Assembly: GCA_934757245.1 (NCBI GenBank)
Contig: CAKVLH010000010.1
Coordinates: 1 to 64,000, forward strand
DNA: 64,000 bases
Direction: 5' to 3'
DNA from: an uncultured Candidatus Melainabacteria bacterium
GTDB taxonomy: Bacteria; Cyanobacteriota; Vampirovibrionia; Gastranaerophilales; Gastranaerophilaceae
The notes under the pieces were generated by a model. That model was not told where the DNA came from. It made no database searches and saw only the letters and a list, made by a program, of their open reading frames with translations. Of this stretch, positions 58,055 to 64,000 are shown in pieces. The stretch's first letter is position 1. Each line of letters starts with the position of its first letter. Position numbers and translations under genes: made by a program.

Positions 58055-58549
58055 TATAGTATTGCGTTAAAATTAATCCAAGATAACAATTAGGATATAA
58101 TTTTGAAACAATAGAAATATTTTTAATAATTATTTAAACTAGAAACCAAATAAAGAGTTATTTTGTCCCTACTCACGCGAATTTTAAGAGAATTAGAGTT
58201 CTAATTGTAGAAAGTTATGCTAATATACTTGAACATACCTGTAAACTCGCGTCAGCGACATCTCTGCGGATGTTTTATTATAGTAACAGGATAAAGACTT
58301 TATTAGGTTAAGATTCAGAGCTTTTAGCAATATTCCACATTAATGCCGGTATTTTGTCAGGGCCTATTAGGATATTTTGTTACAAAGCGACGCAATTACA
58401 TGGCTTTTTTAATATAATTGGCAGAGCTGTGAAATTATTATGGCTAAGAGTTTAAGGTGCAAAAATTTGCACCCTACCTGCTCTTGGTTAAATATTTATA
58501 CAAGTCATTCTTCTTGAAAAATAACACAAATTAATGCTAATATTAATTC
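58055..58549. other. Gene-free gap, possibly decayed sequence
   Basis: No frame with a start and ribosome site. A GGTGCAAA-AA-TTTGCACC palindrome (58460-58477, like 5149-5166) and a short GC-rich patch near 58241-58275 are seen. Nothing else is recognisable. Confidence 0.4.
58538..58543 (+). promoter_or_regulatory. -10 box of leaderless promoter for the glycosylase gene
   Basis: TAATAT at 58538-58543, then TAATTC and the ATG at 58550. TTGAAA lies about 18 nt upstream. No ribosome site. Confidence 0.6.
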
Positions 58550-59038
58550 ATGAATAATTGCAAAAGCTTTAAACCTTCAATTGACGCTAATTCCAAGGTT
58601 CTTATTTTAGGTTCAATGCCAGGGGTAAAATCGTTAGAAGAGCAACAATATTATGCTCATCCGCAAAATCGTTTCTGGAAAGTTTTGGGGCGAATTTGTA
58701 ATACAGATAATTTACAAGAGTTGTCTTATTCCCAAAAGCTCACCATTCTTTTGCACAATGGTATTGCATTATGGGATACAATAAAATCTTGCAAACGAGA
58801 AGGAAGTCTTGATTCTGATATTCAAAATGAAATCCCTAATAATATAAAGAAATTATTAAAAAAATATCCGAATATTGAAACGATTTGCATGAACGGAAAT
58901 AAATCATATTCTGCATTCAAAAAATATTTTCCGGACTTATTGCAAAAATACAATTGCTACAAAATGCCGTCAACAAGTCCCGCAAATGCGAGATATAGTT
59001 TAGATCGACTGGTTCAAGAGTGGAGTATAATAAAATAG
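58550..59038 (+). CDS. Hypoxanthine-DNA glycosylase (UDG superfamily, family 6)
   Basis: 162 residues. LILGSMPGVKSLEEQQYYAHPQNRFWKVLG (about 18-47) is the family 6 signature: G-S-M-P-G motif and H-P-Q-N-x-F-W. A central GIALWDTIKSCKREGSLDSDI and late YKMPSTSPANARYS (motif 2-like) complete the fold. It removes deaminated adenine (hypoxanthine) from DNA. Leaderless start. Next to a nuclease-like gene on the same strand; the link may be DNA-damage or phage-DNA handling. Confidence 0.9.
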   Translation: MNNCKSFKPSIDANSKVLILGSMPGVKSLEEQQYYAHPQNRFWKVLGRICNTDNLQELSYSQKLTILLHNGIALWDTIKSCKREGSLDSDIQNEIPNNIKKLLKKYPNIETICMNGNKSYSAFKKYFPDLLQKYNCYKMPSTSPANARYSLDRLVQEWSIIK

Positions 59039-59113
59039 GAGTTATGATGAAAAATTTTTAATTTTATTATTTTAAAATTATGTTAAACTATAATAGGTCT
59101 TGAGGTTTTATAT

Positions 59114-60016
59114 ATGAAACAAAATTTGAATCAGATTGTCATATCATTATTAAAAAATAGCAAAGAGAAATTTCTTACAGCAAGAGAGATTGCTGAAATG
59201 ATTGTAGAAAAAGAAAAAAATTTTTGCGATGCTAAAATAAAACGAACAACGTTAAAAACAAAGGAAGAAGCAATCGCGCAATTGCGTGCAGAAATTGGTT
59301 CTTGTTATGCAAAAACTACATTAAAGCAATATGTGTCAAGAACAGCAGACAAGCCTAAAAAATATTATTATGATGACAAAAACTCAGATACTTCTGACAC
59401 ATCAGTTGAGAAAAAAGCAAAAAATAAACAAGAAGAACATAAATTATACAAAAAGCTTGCAGAGTACTGTAAATCTAGGGGAATTGAAACCTTAAGAATT
59501 AATGAAAAAACATCAAAAAAGGATGGCGGAGAAAATCATAACATATGGTTACATGCTGATGTTGTAGGATTCAAAGATCTTTTAGCGACTAAAAATTCAG
59601 CAACAAGAGAATGTTTAATTTGTTATCCACACGAAAAAAGTTACTTATATTCATTTGAAGTAAAGTATGAAATGATAACGACTTCAAATATAAGAAAATT
59701 CTTTTTTCAGACTGTATCTAATTCTTCTTGGGCGAATTTTTCCTATTTGGTAGCAACACGAATTGAAGAAAAAGCTTTAGAAGAACTACAACTTTTATGC
59801 ACAAGCTTTAAGATTGGTTTCATACAATTAAATACAAATGAACCTTTAGAGAGTGATATTATTATTCAAGCGCCAAAAACGGAACTAGATTGGAACATGA
59901 TTGACAGGATTGCAACAGAAAATCCAGATTTTAGAAAATATCTAAAAAATATTGAATTGTCTTACAAAAAACATTCCAATAAAGATATTCAAACTCCAGA
60001 ATGGGATATTTGTTAA
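59114..60016 (+). CDS. HARE-HTH protein with PD-(D/E)xK nuclease-like domain
   Basis: 300 residues. Residues 8-35 (VISLLKNSKEKFLTAREIAEMI) match the HARE helix-turn-helix, found in proteins that read modified bases in DNA. A Ser/Lys linker follows, then a fold with HNIWLHADVVGFKD (Asp) and YLYSFEVKYEM (E-x-K), the metal-binding pattern of restriction-like nucleases. This matches the COG2958-like set. No methylase adjoins. TATAAT lies about 28 nt before the ATG, with GAGG between. Function as a modification-dependent nuclease is inference. Confidence 0.7.
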   Translation: MKQNLNQIVISLLKNSKEKFLTAREIAEMIVEKEKNFCDAKIKRTTLKTKEEAIAQLRAEIGSCYAKTTLKQYVSRTADKPKKYYYDDKNSDTSDTSVEKKAKNKQEEHKLYKKLAEYCKSRGIETLRINEKTSKKDGGENHNIWLHADVVGFKDLLATKNSATRECLICYPHEKSYLYSFEVKYEMITTSNIRKFFFQTVSNSSWANFSYLVATRIEEKALEELQLLCTSFKIGFIQLNTNEPLESDIIIQAPKTELDWNMIDRIATENPDFRKYLKNIELSYKKHSNKDIQTPEWDIC

Positions 60017-60041
60017 ATCTGACAATATTTCTAGTGTTATT

Positions 60042-60389
60042 TTACTTTTCAATATACTCCTTCAAAACTCTGGCATGATTAATGGTTGGAGATTTAGTTG
60101 CATAAATAAGAGTTACATTATGTGTTTTCAAAAGTGTTTTAATTTTTTTAACCTCTTCATTTGCATGGTTTAATTCTTCACAATATTTTTGTGCAAACTC
60201 TTCAAACTTTTCCGGCTCATGATTAAACCACTTTCTCAAATCGTTGCTTGGGGCAATATCCTTAAACCAATAATCAAGTTTTGCCCTATCTTTTGTAACA
60301 CCGCGAGCCCATAATCTATCTACAAAAATCCGTATTCCATCATCACGAGAAGGTGTATCATATATGCGTTTAATTTTTAGAATTCCCAT
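60042..60389 (-). CDS. DUF488-family protein (YeaO-like)
   Basis: 115 residues. KRIYDTPSRDDGIRIFVDRLWARGV and LDYWFKDIAPSNDLRKWFNHEPEKFEEF are the family signature, and LIYATKSPTINHARVLKEYI the C-terminal strand-helix. Function not established; members are small cytoplasmic proteins often near stress or redox genes. It stands alone and converges with the nuclease-like gene. Confidence 0.87.
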   Translation of the reverse strand: MGILKIKRIYDTPSRDDGIRIFVDRLWARGVTKDRAKLDYWFKDIAPSNDLRKWFNHEPEKFEEFAQKYCEELNHANEEVKKIKTLLKTHNVTLIYATKSPTINHARVLKEYIEK

Positions 60390-60529
60390 ATATTTATTAT
60401 TGTTCTATAACAATTTTTTCATATTAGACAATATAATAATAACTATCGGCTAATAGCACGCAAGTGCACACTCATTTTATACTATAATTTACGTTTGACT
60501 TTACCCCACATTTGACGTTAAATAATCCT

Positions 60530-61873
60530 ATGAAGATTATAATTTTCGGTGCAAATGAACTCGGTTCAATGATTGCAACAGAGTTCTATACAGATAACGA
60601 TATCACGGTAATTGATGATGAAAAGTTTAAAGTCGATGCGTTCAATAAGCTTGATGTAGGCTTCATTTCCGGTAACGCATCGAATATCGAAATCCTAAAA
60701 CAAGCCAACATCAAAGATGCGGACGTATTTATTGCTTGTACTGCGTCTGACGAGTTGAATATAGTTGCTTGTTTAACTGCAAAAAGAATAAGCACCGTTC
60801 GCACAATGTGTTTTGTACGCAAAGAAGAATACAAGTCTTCTTTGGGCTTGGCAAAAGATGCAGAATATAACTGTGATTTCTATATCGACAATATTATTTG
60901 GCCGGAAGAACTCATGACACAAGAAATCTTTAGAATCATTACAGTTGCAAAGGCTTTAGATGTTGAAAACTTTGCTGACGGACGCGCAAGGCTATTAGAA
61001 TATAAAATTGCCGAAAACTCAATACTAGTCAACAGTATGATTAGAAATTGTGAGTTTCCAAAAGATACCGTAATTGTCGGAATTACTAGAGATAGTGAAT
61101 TATTTATACCGAATGGTGAAACTGTGCTTCATGAGGACGATAAAGTCATATTTATGGGGCTTTCTCATTCTTTAGATATATTAGCAGGTAAATTTTTCCA
61201 CGAAAAAGAATTTGTAAAAACTGTTGCTATTATTGGCGGTGGAAATGTTGGCTTAAAATTGGCAAAAAGTTTGGAAGCATTGAAGCTTAATATTAAAATA
61301 GTTGAAAAAGATGAAGAGCGTTGCAGATTTTTAGCACAAGAACTTGAAAATACGCTTGTAATAAACGGTGATGGGACTGATATTGAGCTTTTAAACGAAG
61401 AAGAAATTTCTGATGCGGACGTTGTTGTAAGTGTTACAAATAATGATGAAAAGAATTTATTGTGTTCTCTTCTTGTAAAACACATGGGTGCAGGCCGTGT
61501 AATTTCAAGAGTTTCAAAGAGTACGAACGTAGCGTTGTTTGAAAAAGTCGGAATTGATATTGCAATTTCATCAAAAACCGCTGCATTAAACGAAATTAAA
61601 AATAATGTAAAAGAAACTAATATCGGCATTTTGGCAACTGTTGAACAAGGCAAGGGCGAAGTTTTGGTTATCGAAATTCCTGAACACTATGAAACAAAAA
61701 AGATTATGGAATTAAGATTACCGGTTAAGGCGATTGTCGGTGTTATTCAGCGTCGTAAAAGAATTATCATTCCAAATGGTACAACACAGGTTATGAGCGG
61801 CGATAATTTGATTATCTTTACGACAAGCGAAAATGCGCCAATAATCAGAGAATTCTTTGAGGAAATTAAATGA
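60530..61873 (+). CDS. trkA: Trk potassium uptake regulator TrkA
   Basis: 447 residues from the ATG at 60530. Two RCK halves: IIFGANELGSMIATEFY with FISGNASNIEILKQANI, and AIIGGGNVGLKLAKSLEAL with VINGDGTDIELL. Each has a C-terminal TrkA-C domain. It binds NAD(H) or ATP and gates TrkH from the cytoplasmic side. A TTG 18 nt upstream is open but lacks a ribosome site; a TAAATA box close to the ATG suggests a leaderless start. Confidence 0.95.
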   Translation: MKIIIFGANELGSMIATEFYTDNDITVIDDEKFKVDAFNKLDVGFISGNASNIEILKQANIKDADVFIACTASDELNIVACLTAKRISTVRTMCFVRKEEYKSSLGLAKDAEYNCDFYIDNIIWPEELMTQEIFRIITVAKALDVENFADGRARLLEYKIAENSILVNSMIRNCEFPKDTVIVGITRDSELFIPNGETVLHEDDKVIFMGLSHSLDILAGKFFHEKEFVKTVAIIGGGNVGLKLAKSLEALKLNIKIVEKDEERCRFLAQELENTLVINGDGTDIELLNEEEISDADVVVSVTNNDEKNLLCSLLVKHMGAGRVISRVSKSTNVALFEKVGIDIAISSKTAALNEIKNNVKETNIGILATVEQGKGEVLVIEIPEHYETKKIMELRLPVKAIVGVIQRRKRIIIPNGTTQVMSGDNLIIFTTSENAPIIREFFEEIK

Positions 61874-63330
61874 GATTAACTTATTTAGCATACTCTTTCA
61901 GCCTCAGCATAATGTATTTTAGCATTGTTTTGCTTGTACCGATTGCGGTAGCACTTTTTTATCATGAATACACCGCAGTTTTACCATTTTTAATTGCTTG
62001 TGCAGTGGCGTTTTTCATATCAGTAACTTTAAGAAAAATTGTTAAAGGAACTGAAAACATAAAATCCATTAACGATATTAAAAAATCAGAAGGGCTTTGC
62101 GTTGTAACATTTTCTTGGTTGTTTGCGGGTTTATTGGCTGCAATTCCTTATTTATTTTTTGGAATAAGCCCTTTGAACGCTTTGTTTGAAGCAACTTCCG
62201 GCATTACAACAACCGGTGCAACGATTTTAACAACATTTGATTATCCTAAAACGCTTTTCTTTTGGCGTTCATTAACTCAGTGGCTTGGCGGTATGGGAAT
62301 TATCGTCTTATTTATTGCAATTTTGCCACAATTTGCAATTGCAGGCAGACAATTGTTTTTTGCAGAAGCGCCGGGGCCTACTGAGGATAAATTCACTCCT
62401 CGAATAAAAAATACAGCGGCTGCTTTGTGGAAGGTTTATGCTGGATTAACAATTTTAGAGATTCTGCTTTTAAAATTTGCCGGCATGAGTGGGTTTGAGG
62501 CGGTTTGTGATGCATTAGCCTCTGTTTCCGGAGGTGGACTTTCTCCAAATGCAAATAGCTTGGTCGGTTTCAATAGAGCTATTTTATCAGTTATTACTTT
62601 CTTTATGTTTTTTGCAGGTGTAAGTTATAATTTACAATATCAAGCTTGGGCGAAATTCAATCCACTTGTGCTTTTTAGAAACGAAGAATTTAAGGTATAT
62701 TTTAGTGTTGTAATGTTGATTGCGCTTGCATTGAGTTGTTCGTTGTTTGGCAACATGCATTATAATTTGTGGGATTCTTTAAGTCATGCATTTTTTAACG
62801 TTGCATCAATAATTTCTTCTACCGGTTTTTGTAGCGTAGATTTTGCAAACTGGGATTATGCAAGTAAAGTTCTTTTATTTGCAACAATGATGTTCGGAAG
62901 TTGCGCAAGTTCTGCCGGTGGCGGTTTGAAAGTTGTAAGATGGATGCTAGTGTATAAGATTATGAAATCCGAAATGATGAAGATTTTACATCCGAAAGCG
63001 ATTGTTGATATAAAAGTCGGCAGATATTCTGTTCCAAAGGAAATTTTGTATCAAACTTTGATGTTTGTATTCTTTTATATCGCGTTTTTGGTGGTTTCAG
63101 CATTCTTGCTCGGTTTGATTGAAAAAAATACTGTTGTTGCAATTACAGGTGCAGTAAGTGCTCTCGGTAACGTTGGACCTGGATTTGGTCTGCTTGGACC
63201 TTTACAAAGCTTCGAACCATTGCATGCTGTTTCTAAAATAATTTTAATTTTAGACATGTACGTAGGACGTCTGGAATTAATCCCATTCTTAGTTTTGTTC
63301 CAAAAAGATTTGTGGAATTTTAAGAAATAG
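61870..63330 (+). CDS. trkH: Trk potassium uptake protein TrkH
   Basis: 486 residues, about ten membrane helices in four M1-P-M2 repeats. The selectivity glycines are in TSGITTTGATIL, SVSGGGLSPN, SSTGFCSVDF and ALGNVGPGFG; LTQWLGGMGIIVLFIAILP is typical. It forms the K+ pore with TrkA. The ATGA overlap with trkA shows coupled translation. Full length. Confidence 0.96.
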   Translation: MRLTYLAYSFSLSIMYFSIVLLVPIAVALFYHEYTAVLPFLIACAVAFFISVTLRKIVKGTENIKSINDIKKSEGLCVVTFSWLFAGLLAAIPYLFFGISPLNALFEATSGITTTGATILTTFDYPKTLFFWRSLTQWLGGMGIIVLFIAILPQFAIAGRQLFFAEAPGPTEDKFTPRIKNTAAALWKVYAGLTILEILLLKFAGMSGFEAVCDALASVSGGGLSPNANSLVGFNRAILSVITFFMFFAGVSYNLQYQAWAKFNPLVLFRNEEFKVYFSVVMLIALALSCSLFGNMHYNLWDSLSHAFFNVASIISSTGFCSVDFANWDYASKVLLFATMMFGSCASSAGGGLKVVRWMLVYKIMKSEMMKILHPKAIVDIKVGRYSVPKEILYQTLMFVFFYIAFLVVSAFLLGLIEKNTVVAITGAVSALGNVGPGFGLLGPLQSFEPLHAVSKIILILDMYVGRLELIPFLVLFQKDLWNFKK

Positions 63331-63333
63331 TAG

Positions 63334-63848
63334 TTTTCCGTAGCATTTTAACGATAAATATCCAATTGTGTTTAAGCAAATGGAGGGTAGAGACGTAGTC
63401 TCGTCTTCCGCGTCAAATAAAGAAAAAGATGCCCCGCAACTCTATTTATATTTCTAATCTAGTGTAAAATGGAGCAAGGACTCCGTTTGCGTGCAGGAAA
63501 AGGTAACTAAATGTTACGTTTTCCGTAGCATTTTAACGATAAATATCCAATTGTGATTAAGCAAATGGAGGGTAGAGACGTAGGCTCGTCTTCCGCGTCA
63601 AATATAAAAAGAAAAAGATGCCCCGCAACTCTATTTATATTTCTAATCTAGTGTAAAATGGAGCAAGGACTCCGTTTGCGTGCAGGAAAAGGTAACTAAA
63701 TGTTACGTTTTCCGTAGCATTTTAACGATAAATATCCAAATTTGTTTAAGCAAATGGAGGGTAGAGACGTAGGCTCGTCTTCCGCGTCAAATATAAAAAG
63801 AAAAAGAGCCCCAAAGGACTCTATTTATATTTCTAATCTAGTGTAAAA
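63334..63848. repeat. Tandem array of about 185-bp repeats next to tRNA-Gly
   Basis: Units start TTTTCCGTAGCATTTTAACG at 63334, 63519 and 63708 (periods 185 and 189). Each holds CTCGTCTTCCGCGTCAAAT, which is close to the tRNA-Gly 3' end on the opposite strand, and CTATTTATATTTCTAATCTAG plus TGTAAAATGGAGC, the tRNA's downstream flank. In the first two units the tRNA body is replaced by AAGGACTCCGTTTGCGTGCA. The third runs into the intact tRNA. No gene. Confidence 0.85.
63803..63825 (-). terminator. Terminator of tRNA-Gly transcript
   Basis: Minus strand AGAGTCC, loop TTT, GGGGCTCT with one G-U pair, then TTTTTCTTTTT. Confidence 0.6.
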
Positions 63849-63924
63849 TGGAGCGGAAGACGAGACTCGAACTCGCGACAGTCTGCTTGGAAGGCAGATA
63901 CTCTACCAACTGAGCTACTTCCGC
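63849..63924 (-). tRNA. tRNA-Gly (anticodon UCC), CCA encoded
   Basis: 76 nt on the minus strand. Acceptor GCGGAAG with CTTCCGC, D-arm AGCTCAGTTGGTAGAGT, anticodon loop CTTCCAA (TCC), T-arm GCGAGTTCGAGTCTCGT, then TCCA. Confidence 0.95.
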
Positions 63925-64000
63925 ATTAAATTTTCAATTGTCGCAACGCGACCATTGCTATCTTAATTCAAATATATTTTTTTTTCAAGAGGTATTTTTA

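Noticed and set aside
58055-58549. Hidden gene or riboswitch in the long gap
   Set aside because: No frame with start signals and no recognised aptamer pattern could be found by eye.
63470-63700. AAGGACTCC...GGAGC segments in the tandem repeat as extra tRNA genes
   Set aside because: They keep an acceptor-like end but no T-arm TTCGA, anticodon arm or D-arm.

Overview
The window looks like chromosome from an AT-rich, Gram-negative-type, fermentative gut bacterium. My best guess is the non-photosynthetic cyanobacterial sister group Gastranaerophilales/Vampirovibrionia (Melainabacteria). The basis is a lipid A set (lpxC-fabZ, lpxD, rfaE2) beside RNase Y-YmdB, a radical-SAM pyruvate formate-lyase activase, Trk potassium uptake, DUF1858/NfeD/SPFH proteins, and several lineage-type proteins carrying a short N-terminal F-x-G/A motif. 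The taxonomic call is inference; no rRNA is present.

Positions 1-18800 are most of a prophage; its left end lies outside the window. Gene order follows the T7-type podovirus plan: MuF-type minor head protein, scaffold, major capsid, tail tubular A-like, tail tubular B-like, internal/ejection-like protein, collagen-like fibre, and large terminase last. A compact tyrosine recombinase follows, so the phage was probably temperate. The rightward late operon is broken by leftward single-gene cassettes. Three of these encode related small membrane proteins with the same leaderless promoter. They sit tail-to-tail against two effector-like genes: a minor head protein ending in a class 3 lipase domain, and a protein with a V-x-G-Y-T-R motif and an unknown C-terminus. 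I propose this as a phage-borne toxin/immunity arrangement.

Positions 18800-34940 are host genes: SPFH-NfeD, a DUF1858 protein, a 49-residue small protein, a ribbon-helix-helix regulator, a sugar-binding lipoprotein, a large SF1 helicase-nuclease fusion, a YkgJ-type cysteine protein, secreted proteins of unknown role, a zinc dehydrogenase beside a catalytically altered PurH-like protein, SmpB, a TPR-glycosyltransferase and YggT.

Positions 35000-47800 hold MTA phosphorylase, a candidate small RNA, CCA-adding enzyme, RsmE, a shortened dihydrolipoamide dehydrogenase, a DciA-like protein, a histidine-kinase-like protein, RsmI, and an RNA-turnover cluster (RNase Y, YmdB, PHP phosphoesterase). A pseudopilin, a LOG-family hydrolase and PflA follow.

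Positions 47800-56460 form the envelope block (FabZ, LpxC, LpxD, RfaE2, Asd, DapB), then RpoZ, Map and tRNA-Glu. Positions 56800-63924 hold an HxlR/metallo-beta-lactamase pair, a hypoxanthine-DNA glycosylase, a HARE-HTH nuclease-like protein, a DUF488 protein, TrkA-TrkH, and a three-copy tandem repeat ending in tRNA-Gly(UCC).

Short palindromic repeats fill most gene-free gaps in both prophage and host. Many genes have a -10 box only 6-7 nt before the ATG, implying leaderless mRNAs. Four transcription units share an unusual promoter-like block.
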